From the NCBI GenBank assembly GCA_012729405.1, contig JAAYDH010000030.1:1-9212 (forward strand): DNA of 9,212 nucleotides. The letters run 5' to 3'. Shown in pieces: positions 1 through 6,886 of this stretch (the first letter of the stretch is position 1; every line of letters starts with the position of its first letter). The DNA comes from Erysipelotrichaceae bacterium. GTDB taxonomy: Bacteria; Bacillota_I; Bacilli_A; RFN20; CAG-826. The translations under genes were made by a program, and so were the position numbers. Below the pieces are notes generated by a model that worked only from the letters and a program-made list of their open reading frames with translations, made no database searches and was not told the DNA's origin.

Positions 1-40
1 CCTTCTGTTATCACATCTTTTCCATTAACTAATGTTTCCT

Positions 41-61
41 GGGGGTGCCCCCATGGGGGCA
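41..61. repeat. G/C-rich palindrome downstream of istB
   Basis: The 16-mer TGCCCCCATGGGGGCA at 46-61 is a perfect palindrome. A preceding GGGGG at 41-45 can instead pair with the CCCCC at 48-52, so two hairpins are mutually exclusive. It sits just past the istB stop. There is no T-run on either side, so it is not a canonical intrinsic terminator. It could block read-through at the element end or simply be structure near the IS terminus. Confidence 0.5.
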
Positions 62-73
62 AAATTCTGGACT

Positions 74-835
74 TCAAAGCTCTTTATCTTTTCGCTTACG
101 AGCGTGTTCAGCTCGATAGCTTGGCACGTTCAGTTCTACGATTACGCTATGGTGAACCAGCCGGTCAATGGCAGCAGCTGTTGTCATTGGATCCTTGAAG
201 ATCACCTCCCATTTGCTGAAGGGCAGGTTGCTCGTGAGGAGCACGCTCCCGCGTTCATACCGATGGGCCAACAACGTAAACAGCACCTCCATCTCCTCAC
301 GGTTCTGCTTGACATAGCCAAAGTCGTCAATCATCAATACATCATACCTCGACAACTTTTTCAAAAGCTTATCCAGTATCAGTTCCTGCTTGGCTCTCAA
401 TAGCTCCTGCACGATCAAATCACATGTAGCGAAGTAAACCTGTCTTCCTTGCCGTGCAAGCTCATGACAGATTCCGCAAAGCAGATGCGTCTTCCCACTT
501 CCCGGTTTTCCGAAGGCTAAGATATTTTCACGGCGATCGGCGAAGTTGCCCTCACAGAGCACTTTGACCTGTCGGCGTATCTTTAGAGGCATCCGGTCGA
601 GTTCAAAGGTCTGGAGTGTCTTCTCCAACGGCAGCTTCGATGCCTTGACCAGCCGGGCGATTTTGTTGGCTCTTCGTACCTCACATTCCCGTTGGGCCAA
701 TTCATAAAGATACTCCTCATAGCCCAGTTCATCTGCACTCGCTTTCTGAGCAAATTCCTGATGATATTCCCTGAACATCGGAAGATGCAGTTCCTTGAGC
801 AGTTCAATTAATTGCTGATGCTGCTGTTTATTCAT
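74..835 (-). CDS. istB: IS21 helper ATPase IstB
   Basis: This is the AAA+/DnaA-like ATPase that assists the IstA transposase in IS21-family transposition, working on target DNA and strand transfer. The 253-residue protein is the usual length. Visible motifs are Walker A GKPGSGKTHLL at about residues 109-119, Walker B VLMIDD at 166-171, sensor-like TSNLP at 201-205 and the late AIDRLVHH segment at 222-229 with the expected arginine. The N-terminal helical part (1-100) matches the IstB DNA-binding region. The ATG at 835-833 is chosen because it overlaps the istA stop as ATGA, typical of translational coupling. Earlier in-frame starts (ATG at 841, GTG at 847) would add only a few residues. It is apparently intact. 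Confidence 0.94.
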   Translation of the reverse strand: MNKQQHQQLIELLKELHLPMFREYHQEFAQKASADELGYEEYLYELAQRECEVRRANKIARLVKASKLPLEKTLQTFELDRMPLKIRRQVKVLCEGNFADRRENILAFGKPGSGKTHLLCGICHELARQGRQVYFATCDLIVQELLRAKQELILDKLLKKLSRYDVLMIDDFGYVKQNREEMEVLFTLLAHRYERGSVLLTSNLPFSKWEVIFKDPMTTAAAIDRLVHHSVIVELNVPSYRAEHARKRKDKEL

Positions 836-2322
836 ACGCATACACACTCCGGTGTCTCTAACAAGGAGTCATACTCATGAATATCCACCGATTCAATAGT
901 GACATCCGTAGGTTCAGGCGTTTTTTGCTTTAAATCAATAAACGCTTTGACCTTTTCAACGCTTATCTCCTCTTCAAGATGGATCAGTAATCGCAATGCT
1001 TCGTTGACCAACGATTCACTTTCTTTGGCAGCCAGCTCCAATATCTTGAGATACGCTTTGTTGGCCTGCCGGATACTATGAGCGTCTCGAAGTATGTCGT
1101 AAGCGATTCTGAACTGACTCGTCGGGAACAGATCCTCTTTATAGCAATAGTTTTCGAAGGCTCCGGGCTTTCGAACCAATCTGTCGATGTGATGACGGTA
1201 GTTAATGTAATGACCGTTTTCACCACGCAGGCGGGGTAGGGTCTCGATATGCCGCTGTGCATACCATATTTCGAGTGTGTCAGCGTAGACACGAACCTTC
1301 ACCGTTTCACCCACCAGTCGGCTGTGAGCCGAATACGTGTTGTGCAGCAATCGAAAGGTCCCGCCGCGACCGACTTTACAGGTCTTTGTTTCATAGTCAT
1401 CATAGCGCAGATTCGGCAGCCTTTTAAGAACCTCAATCTCTTCGGCAAAACGCTTGTGGCAGTTCTGATTCATGCGATCGATGATCTTTTGAAGGAACGT
1501 TTCATAGTCGTGCACCGTGTCAAAATCCCGGCTGCCGCGAATGATCAGGGACTGGTCAACCGCCTTTTTGAACAGATCATTGCTCTTTTCAATATCCCCG
1601 TTTTCATGAGGGCTGGCAGGGTTCGTCTTGGAGGATGCAAACCCGTAATGACCGGCAAGACCACGGTACTTGTCTGTAAAAATGTCAGGATGGCCAACCT
1701 TATGGACAGCACTGGTCAGATTGTCGGTGCGATGATAACAAGGAACGCCCCCTAACTTCCACAAAGCGTCCTGAAGGCCCAGCGAGAGGCTTTCAAAGCT
1801 TTCAGAAAAACAGATCCGACCCGCCTGCCAGTTCGAATAACACAGGACAAAGTGGTAAAACAGATGCTCGAAGGGATGCCGGGCAATCGTAACATTGAGC
1901 GTGTTCATGCTCGTAAAGTCAGAACAGGACCATTGACCGGGATCATAGTGCTGGGAAAAGAAAACCTCTTTAGCCGGACCGTACAACGCCTTCCAGGCTT
2001 TAATGCGTCGCTGAAGGGTCCGTAACTGCCCATTGTGATACTTGCCCGGAAAGGCCTGCTGAAGGTACGCCAAGAGGGTCTTGCCTTCGAGGGCCGCCTG
2101 GGTGTCTTGCAGGACCTTCTCGATAAACGCCCAATCATCAGCAAACGGGTCCTGCCGTGTCGGCCACGTATGCTCGACTCTGCATTGACTGGGCAGTTTG
2201 CCGTTTTTGAGGTACTTGCCAGCCGTTTTACTGCTCATGCCAGCCACATCCGCCGCCTGATATTGATAGTCATGTTTATGCCGCACGTCAAACAATCTCC
2301 TTACCTGTTGATCCGTAACCAT
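832..2322 (-). CDS. istA: IS21 transposase IstA
   Basis: This is the transposase of the IS21-family element, which binds the element ends and catalyses cleavage and joining. It has 496 residues, normal for IstA. An N-terminal helix-turn-helix lies at about 17-43. The RNase H-fold DDE core follows, with probable catalytic residues D135 (in WSCSDFTSM), D200 (in YHRTDNLTS) and E245 (in PHENGDIEKSN). The C-terminal region (about 330-440) holds the YSAHSRLVGETVKV and RHIETLPR segments seen in IstA beta-barrel regions. The ATG at 2322 is preceded by TAGGAG with 7-nt spacing. The gene ends in an ATGA overlap with istB. No frameshift or internal stop is seen. Confidence 0.94.
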   Translation of the reverse strand: MVTDQQVRRLFDVRHKHDYQYQAADVAGMSSKTAGKYLKNGKLPSQCRVEHTWPTRQDPFADDWAFIEKVLQDTQAALEGKTLLAYLQQAFPGKYHNGQLRTLQRRIKAWKALYGPAKEVFFSQHYDPGQWSCSDFTSMNTLNVTIARHPFEHLFYHFVLCYSNWQAGRICFSESFESLSLGLQDALWKLGGVPCYHRTDNLTSAVHKVGHPDIFTDKYRGLAGHYGFASSKTNPASPHENGDIEKSNDLFKKAVDQSLIIRGSRDFDTVHDYETFLQKIIDRMNQNCHKRFAEEIEVLKRLPNLRYDDYETKTCKVGRGGTFRLLHNTYSAHSRLVGETVKVRVYADTLEIWYAQRHIETLPRLRGENGHYINYRHHIDRLVRKPGAFENYCYKEDLFPTSQFRIAYDILRDAHSIRQANKAYLKILELAAKESESLVNEALRLLIHLEEEISVEKVKAFIDLKQKTPEPTDVTIESVDIHEYDSLLETPECVCV

Positions 2323-2359
2323 CAGAAATCTCCTAACTTAAGGAAATTCTGATAGTCTA

Positions 2360-2419
2360 TTGTCTTTTGCTAATGTCCGGAATCTTTATTTGTCGCTAAA
2401 GGTAAGAATTATTGTCGCT
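2360..2419. repeat. Short repeats at the IS21 right end (TTGTCGCT-type)
   Basis: TTGTCGCT occurs at 2390-2397 and again at 2412-2419, exactly 22 bp apart. A looser relative (TTGTC then TTTTGCTA) starts at 2360. IS21-family ends usually carry several short transposase-binding repeats in one orientation, so these may be IstA sites. The outer copy lies within the last codons of the primase-like gene, so the IS may extend into that frame. The matching set at the left end was not found, which limits confidence. Confidence 0.4.
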
Positions 2420-4063
2420 GATCAGATACTTCCTCTTTATATACCGATAATAGCATTCCAACCCTCGCCGCGGTGTCGTTCCTCGCAATTGTTCTGCGGC
2501 GCACTGCACCGATATCCCTTCCTGTCTGGCATACTTTTGAACCAGGCTTTCTCTGGCTTTATTACTCCAATTCATTGAGCACATATAAATGTACTCCAGC
2601 GTGATATCGACATCATATCGATATACCTTATATTTGTACGAAGTATGGGAGCGCACCCAATCCGTTATCTGTTCATCGGTTTGCACAATAGCAGTATTAT
2701 AGACTCCAATCACGTAAGCACTCCCGGCCGATGCCTTAGCCGGGTCGAAGGTATCGACGGTATGCTTGTAATACTTGGAGAACCTCTTCTTCCTGAACGG
2801 TCCCTGTTTTGTATAATTTGTGTCTATTCGATAGTTTTTTTCAACATCATCTTCCGGAGGTATACTTTTATATTTGCGGTAATATTCTCCTACATAGTGT
2901 TTGATGTATAAGCTCTCGCGTATACGGCTATCGCCAATCTCAAGGATATCCTGCATAGTGTCTACCCCTGTTTTTTTACCAGGGAGAGCATTTCTCCCCC
3001 CATTAGTTATTGTAGTAGGAAGGTAGGGAGTAAGTAGGGGGGAATGTATTTCACTGGTCTCCGTAATGTAGGACACAATTTCACTAAGACTTGCCGTGAT
3101 GGGAACATCAGGGGGCAATGAGCTTAATGCCGAAGAAAGACTATCGCCATTAAATTGTTTGTAAAAATATCGACCTGTGGAATCGTTTAAATAGTTTATT
3201 ACACAGAGTAAATAATACTCTGAATAGACCGAACACGAATAGAGTGCTCTGAACTGCTCATAGGACATAGGAGCAGGGAGCTTGACTAGAGCCCCATATT
3301 TAATAAAATGGTGATTGATGTCGTAGAGCGGACAAGTGCCTTTGATGCCATCAAACTTAACGCTGAATCGTGTATTTACAATGGCCGCGAATGCCTCAGA
3401 GAGTAAATAGCTCAGCAGATTGCGAAAAAGCCCCTCATTGACCTCTGAAAAAAGACGATCTGAATGATACGCGACAATAATATAAAAGTGGAGACCAGTG
3501 CCGTTTGTACTGCGCTCATAATACGAAGTCGGGAAAAAAGATAATAAATAGTTCGCGACAGCACGGTAAGCGTCATCTGATTTTATATGATCAATATCAC
3601 AGCAGAGTAAATTATACCGCTTATGAGGGGAGGATGTATAATACAAATAATTCGATTTTGACTGATTCCGAGCCGCCCACAGGTGGTGCTCCAGGCACAG
3701 ATGCCGGGTCCTTTTGAAGGAGAGCTTACCTTCGGTCTCCCATTTCTGGCGAAGCTGAGGAAAATCATCAGAATCTCTGTCTATCAAAAAAATATCGTCA
3801 AGAGAATCAATCCTGCGTTTATTTTTCCCGGATCCAAAATATTTACCTTTGACAAATGTAAGGGTATAATTGTACGTATCTTTGAGGGTATGACTCGTAC
3901 CGCCGTCCGCGAGGTATTCTTCCATCTCGCTCCAGCTATATACGTGGTGTTTCTTGAACCCCCAATCATTCGGGTCAGCAAATTGCTTAATAAAGCGACT
4001 ATAGCGTTTGGGGGTGTTGTAATTTCCTGGTTTAATCGTGGGTCGATACAAAGTGTTTGCCAT
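2396..4063 (-). CDS. AEP primase-like replication protein
   Basis: This 555-aa protein shows the ordered motifs of the archaeo-eukaryotic primase (AEP) superfamily, common in plasmid and phage replication initiators and PrimPols. Motif I is NLLCCDIDHI (D156, D158), motif II STNGTGLHFYI (H192), and motif III VKFDGIKG (D238), followed by YGALVKLPAP at about 256-265, similar to the P-containing strand after motif III in mobile-element primases. Residues 1-140 and 300-555 are not recognised. No Walker A motif is seen, so a fused helicase is absent. Its probable role is priming or initiation on the element. The ATG at 4063 has GGAAAG 8 nt upstream. The last residues (SDNNSYL) are encoded across IS21-like repeats, so the native C-terminus may be altered. 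The family is inferred from motifs only; a Rep protein of another fold is the main alternative. Confidence 0.62.
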   Translation of the reverse strand: MANTLYRPTIKPGNYNTPKRYSRFIKQFADPNDWGFKKHHVYSWSEMEEYLADGGTSHTLKDTYNYTLTFVKGKYFGSGKNKRRIDSLDDIFLIDRDSDDFPQLRQKWETEGKLSFKRTRHLCLEHHLWAARNQSKSNYLYYTSSPHKRYNLLCCDIDHIKSDDAYRAVANYLLSFFPTSYYERSTNGTGLHFYIIVAYHSDRLFSEVNEGLFRNLLSYLLSEAFAAIVNTRFSVKFDGIKGTCPLYDINHHFIKYGALVKLPAPMSYEQFRALYSCSVYSEYYLLCVINYLNDSTGRYFYKQFNGDSLSSALSSLPPDVPITASLSEIVSYITETSEIHSPLLTPYLPTTITNGGRNALPGKKTGVDTMQDILEIGDSRIRESLYIKHYVGEYYRKYKSIPPEDDVEKNYRIDTNYTKQGPFRKKRFSKYYKHTVDTFDPAKASAGSAYVIGVYNTAIVQTDEQITDWVRSHTSYKYKVYRYDVDITLEYIYMCSMNWSNKARESLVQKYARQEGISVQCAAEQLRGTTPRRGLECYYRYIKRKYLISDNNSYL

Positions 4064-4080
4064 AATACTGTCTTTCCAAG

Positions 4081-4116
4081 AAAAAAGCCCAAGGCGGAGT
4101 TGGCCGCCAAGGGCTT
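4081..4116 (-). terminator. Intrinsic terminator or attenuator before the primase gene
   Basis: Read leftward, the arms AAGCCC-TT-GGCGG and CCGCC-TT-GGGCTT (4111-4116/4104-4108 and 4093-4097/4085-4090) form an 11-bp stem with a 2x2 TT internal loop and a 6-nt apical loop, followed directly by six T at 4086-4081. This is a textbook rho-independent shape on the minus strand. It lies only about 20 nt before the primase ATG, and the T-run is 4 nt from the ribosome site GGAAAG (4077-4072). It could end the upstream parB-dnaN transcript or act as a leader attenuator controlling primase expression. Confidence 0.75.
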
Positions 4117-4128
4117 GGAAATGAAAGT

Positions 4129-4148
4129 ATTACAGCAGAATTACAGCA
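4129..4148. repeat. Two tandem 11-nt units (ATTACAGCA)
   Basis: ATTACAGCA occurs at 4129-4137 and 4140-4148, an 11-bp period (one helical turn), just upstream of the terminator in front of the primase gene. Read leftward the unit is TGCTGTAAT. It could be a regulator or initiator site; with only two copies chance is possible. Confidence 0.4.
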
Positions 4149-4248
4149 ATATATATTTATGATATCGGCAAATTATTTATGAAGTTCAAATTCAGTCCCA
4201 ATCATTATAATTCAGAGCCAACTCTCTGTATATTTTTACGACAGATTT

Positions 4249-4362
4249 TTATGCATCCACATCTTCCTGAACATCGTTCTCGGCCAGTTCATAGTAGCCG
4301 TCTGAAATACTACGTTCCGTATTGGCAGTAAAATCATTAATGCATCCCCATTTTAGTGTGCG
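4249..4362 (-). pseudogene. Possible remnant of a small gene
   Basis: One minus frame is open from a TGA at 4365-4363 to a TAA at 4251-4249. Its 3' half encodes a protein-like acidic tail, ISDGYYELAENDVQEDVDA. The frame has no ATG, GTG or TTG start, only an ATT at 4341. Upstream, a different frame starts ATG ATT ACG TGG at about 4393; a single-base shift near the GGGG at 4347-4344 would join it to this tail and give a protein of about 45 residues. I read it as a decayed small gene, or chance. No function can be offered. Confidence 0.25.
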
Positions 4363-4523
4363 TCATTGACCGATTTGACCACGTAATCATATCAGCCACA
4401 TATATAATCGAAATAATCCGAGAAAAAGTTTAATCATGGAGTATAATTTTTAATAATTTTGTGAAAAAATATCGAATTAGAGTTCATTGACACATTAATA
4501 GAATTCTTTTATGTCTTGTCCCT

Positions 4524-5810
4524 CTATTTAAACTCCGCCGTTGAAACACCGAAAAATATTGTGCGTGTTTCTGTCGAACCATCTTTTAGTTTCTGGGGGG
4601 GATATCGAACCAATATGGCAGATTTTGTCCGAGACCCATTTTTAATATATGCATCAAGATTTGCTTGATCCTCGAAGCAAACATGAATACGACCTGCCCC
4701 ATACATTTTATGCGCTACCTCGTGTAAACAACTCGACTCAAACCGGACCCACGGCCGATGGAGCTTTCCTTGGGTTGTATTAGCCACATAGGATTCCAGC
4801 TCGAAGTCGATCCGCTCTCTGAAAGATGAATCACTGTTGACCTCTATCTCAAAATAACCCTGGTGCAAATTGGCTGTCAGTTGTGTCCTTGGCGTCCATA
4901 TATATTCTGGATTAGTCAAATGGATAGCATTGCTCACACGTCGCCAATCATCGGCGCTCGTACATATTTGATAACTGTGCGGATGTGTTAAGACCTTATC
5001 CACATCCGGATAGCTCTGAAAGTCTTCCAATCCATAAAGTGCCATCACAATATTGTCGGCTTGAAAAGTAATCTGTTCTTTAACATTGGTGCTGGCATGC
5101 ATTTTGGCGTACTTGACCTGTAGTGTCGGACTGTTGATCTTTTGAAACACTCGAAGTAAATTATTAACATTCAATTTCGGGACTATTATTTTTATTTTGC
5201 CTGGTGTGGTAATTATGGGTTCAGAGTATCCAATGCGATACACGGCAAAACGGGATCCGGAGCCGGCGGTAAAGCGGATTGCGTTTTCAAATACCTCAAT
5301 GCAAGTACTGTGGTAAGGTATATAATCTTGTTTTTCGCCCATGGCAAATCGAACCTTTTGCATACCCTTTATAAAATGTGGGCGGTGTATCGTGACCATC
5401 TGGTCATATCGGTCTGGCAGACGGGGATAGTGAGTAACACTTTTATTTGCACGAATTGTCTTAAATATCTTTGAATCGCATTCCGAGATGAGCTTCAGAT
5501 ATCCATGCTCTGTAAATATGTTTATAGGTGCCGGATAGACAAATGACTGCATGACATTGGCTAAATCATTGGCCATAACAGTCGTTATTCCAGTTTTATC
5601 ACAGATATAGCCATCTTTTGCAGGGTTTAAGTCAACCTTGATGTTTGCATTATTACCCAAGCCACAAATCGTCAGGCCCGTTTTTGATGCCTCTATCGTC
5701 ACGGCCTCGGCCCAGCAAGTAAGACTATTCATTTTAACTTTTCTTGACGTAATGTCCGCCGCAATCTCAACCGCTTGTCTAAAGGACATAGAATTTATCA
5801 TAAAATCCAT
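4524..5810 (-). CDS. Divergent DNA polymerase III beta-clamp (DnaN-like) protein
   Basis: This 428-aa protein has the three-domain pattern of the bacterial sliding clamp, which encircles DNA and tethers polymerases. Domain 1 (about 1-125) starts MDFMINSMSFRQAVEIA and includes AVTIEASKTGLTICG. Domain 2 (about 128-205) has YPRLPD, then KVRFAMGEKQDYIPYHSTC and RFTAGSGSRFAVYRI, matching the fA-x-RP-x-L-x-G and aTDg-R-la blocks of DnaN in degenerate form. Domain 3 (about 207-428) starts IIVPKLNVNNLLRVF and has LYGLEDFQSYPDVDKVL, the usual G-x-FP-x-Y-x-x-v block. It is longer than the typical 365-380 residues, with insertions in domain 3, and ends FFGVSTAEFK where chromosomal clamps end in an M-P-x-R-L type motif. 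The ATG at 5810 has AGGA at proper spacing. It lies 24 nt after the ParB-like gene and is probably cotranscribed. It is an accessory copy, not the host clamp. Confidence is good for the fold, lower for ring-forming function. Confidence 0.72.
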   Translation of the reverse strand: MDFMINSMSFRQAVEIAADITSRKVKMNSLTCWAEAVTIEASKTGLTICGLGNNANIKVDLNPAKDGYICDKTGITTVMANDLANVMQSFVYPAPINIFTEHGYLKLISECDSKIFKTIRANKSVTHYPRLPDRYDQMVTIHRPHFIKGMQKVRFAMGEKQDYIPYHSTCIEVFENAIRFTAGSGSRFAVYRIGYSEPIITTPGKIKIIVPKLNVNNLLRVFQKINSPTLQVKYAKMHASTNVKEQITFQADNIVMALYGLEDFQSYPDVDKVLTHPHSYQICTSADDWRRVSNAIHLTNPEYIWTPRTQLTANLHQGYFEIEVNSDSSFRERIDFELESYVANTTQGKLHRPWVRFESSCLHEVAHKMYGAGRIHVCFEDQANLDAYIKNGSRTKSAILVRYPPQKLKDGSTETRTIFFGVSTAEFK

Positions 5811-5834
5811 TGTAAATTCCTGTTGGTTAAGTAT

Positions 5835-6821
5835 TTATGACGCCACTGAGGGCATGTGGTTAAAATCCCGATCATCTTTCTGAATGGTCTCTGTCGTACT
5901 GGCCGGAATGTGCTCTGCTTGTAGGATGATCTGGTCGTCATTTTGTTCCACAATCTTACACGAATACGCATTGATTTTTGCATGAATTGTACCCTTATCT
6001 TTTTCATAATTCCGGTGCACAACCTGCATTTGCCCATGTTTTTTATGCAACACTATCCAAATTGATCCTTCAGGTACATCGGCGGTTGCAATTTTTTGGG
6101 CCACAGGGCTCGGGTCAACAGGTGTGGCGTAAATGCGACTGCTCTGTTTACCATGGTCATCATGAGATTCGAAAGCGGTCAATATGTCGCTATCGGTAAG
6201 TTCCAGTTCAATAGATGCGGGGGAAGCGGATTTTTTCTTCCGCGGCATTTTCGGCACAAACAGTCTTGAATACGCCGCGCTGATCGTCACATTCCCATTA
6301 CGACACTGTTTGATGATGTCCGCATTGTTGGACGCCAGGATGCGTTTGAAATTGTACACAATTGTTGGACTGCACCCGCATTTTTGAGCGAGAATCACAT
6401 TTACTTCATTGCTTTTGTCCGAGTTACCTTCAGACTCTGAAGGCGACTCAAACCGATTGCCGTGGGCCTTTTTGGCTTTTTCCTTCAAAAGCCAGTATTC
6501 TTCACAGTTGATGCCGGCCTCCAACTTATTCCATAATAGGACAACAGGCTGAGCGATATAGTGCTCGATGGCCCACACTTGGGCCTCCTGCCAGTCGGCA
6601 AAGCTGATCTGGCGAACGGTGTACTTGATTTCGGAGTGCGCCTTCAATATCGGTAGGTACTGATACCCATAGACCAGAATGCCTTCACTTTCCCAGACGA
6701 ACAAAGGGGAAAATATCTCCCCATCCTGCAATGCCAGCCGTTCAATCGCTTCCAGTTCCATCTCCGTAACTGTAAATATCTCCTTATATTTATTGTCTGT
6801 TTTCAATTTTTCGAGTTCCAT
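5835..6821 (-). CDS. Degenerate ParB-like DNA-binding protein
   Basis: This 328-aa protein resembles mobile-element ParB-domain proteins. The ParB-like N-terminus runs about residues 20-120: an ELEAIERLALQDGEIFSPLFVW strand-helix region, then YGYQYLPIL at about 51-59 in place of the usual GEHR/GHxR motif, then FADWQEAQVWAIEHYIAQP at 74-92 in place of the NQxxRRNL helix. A helix-turn-helix follows at about 139-190, with ILAQKCGCSPTIVYNFKRIL and the GNVTISAAYSRL helix typical of ParB relatives. The remaining 140 residues are hydrophilic and unrecognised. Loss of the charged ParB motifs suggests no CTPase or nuclease activity and a role as a DNA-binding regulator or partition adaptor. The ATG at 6821 is preferred over an in-frame TTG at 6827 because GAAAGGA (6835-6829) lies 7 nt upstream. 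It heads an operon with the clamp-like gene. Confidence 0.65.
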   Translation of the reverse strand: MELEKLKTDNKYKEIFTVTEMELEAIERLALQDGEIFSPLFVWESEGILVYGYQYLPILKAHSEIKYTVRQISFADWQEAQVWAIEHYIAQPVVLLWNKLEAGINCEEYWLLKEKAKKAHGNRFESPSESEGNSDKSNEVNVILAQKCGCSPTIVYNFKRILASNNADIIKQCRNGNVTISAAYSRLFVPKMPRKKKSASPASIELELTDSDILTAFESHDDHGKQSSRIYATPVDPSPVAQKIATADVPEGSIWIVLHKKHGQMQVVHRNYEKDKGTIHAKINAYSCKIVEQNDDQIILQAEHIPASTTETIQKDDRDFNHMPSVAS

Positions 6822-6857
6822 ATTCAATTCCTTTCAAAAAAGATTCAATTTCTTATC

Positions 6858-6886
6858 ACCATACAAATTAAACTTTCGCTTTTCAA
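6858..6886 (-). promoter_or_regulatory. Leftward sigma-70-like promoter for the parB-like/clamp operon
   Basis: On the minus strand TTGAAA (6886-6881), a 17-nt spacer and TATGGT (6863-6858) form a sigma-70-type promoter 37 nt before the chosen parB-like start. The -35 box is part of the 13-mer TTGAAAAGCGAAA (6886-6874), which is repeated in inverted orientation at the rightward promoter. Confidence 0.65.

Larger units (their letters stand above)
1..2395 (-). mobile_element. IS21-family insertion sequence (istA-istB), left end unresolved
   Basis: Two overlapping leftward genes, istA then istB, are the diagnostic pair of the IS21 family. Both reading frames look full length with catalytic motifs present, so the element may still be active. 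The right boundary lies upstream of istA, roughly between 2340 and 2424, where short repeats related to TTGTCGCT occur; the exact terminus was not fixed. The left end is either in the first few bases or outside the window. No clean pair of terminal inverted repeats and no target duplication could be recognised. The extent given here is therefore approximate. Confidence 0.85.
4117..4523. other. AT-rich spacer, possible origin or leader region
   Basis: This stretch separates the clamp-like and primase-like genes. The part at 4381-4500 is only about 24% GC by hand count. It holds a weak leftward promoter-like pair (TTTTTC, 17 nt, TATACT at 4471-4443), two short direct repeats at 4129-4148 and a possible gene remnant at 4249-4362. 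AT-rich DNA beside a replication initiator is a common place for an origin, but no clear iteron array or DnaA box cluster was seen here. Confidence 0.35.

Noticed and set aside
1..40. IS21 left terminal inverted repeat
   Set aside because: Short similarity to the right end (ACATTAG, AAAAGA) is in direct rather than inverted orientation, so it cannot be accepted as the matching terminus.
1249..1755. 168-codon rightward open frame opposite istA
   Set aside because: It is fully antisense to the well-supported istA gene and has no recognisable domain.
4129..4148. Iteron array or CRISPR-like repeats
   Set aside because: Only two 9-nt copies exist, with no further units and no spacers, so neither an iteron array nor a CRISPR is supported.
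3683..4162. 159-codon rightward open frame opposite the primase gene
   Set aside because: It lies mostly antisense to the N-terminal coding region of the primase-like gene, spans its terminator, and shows no protein-like motifs; it is a shadow frame.
4996..5004. Perfect DnaA-box sequence TTATCCACA
   Set aside because: It is a single copy inside the clamp-like coding sequence, encoding ordinary residues (around DVDKV). Without a cluster or adjacent AT-rich unwinding region it is probably chance.
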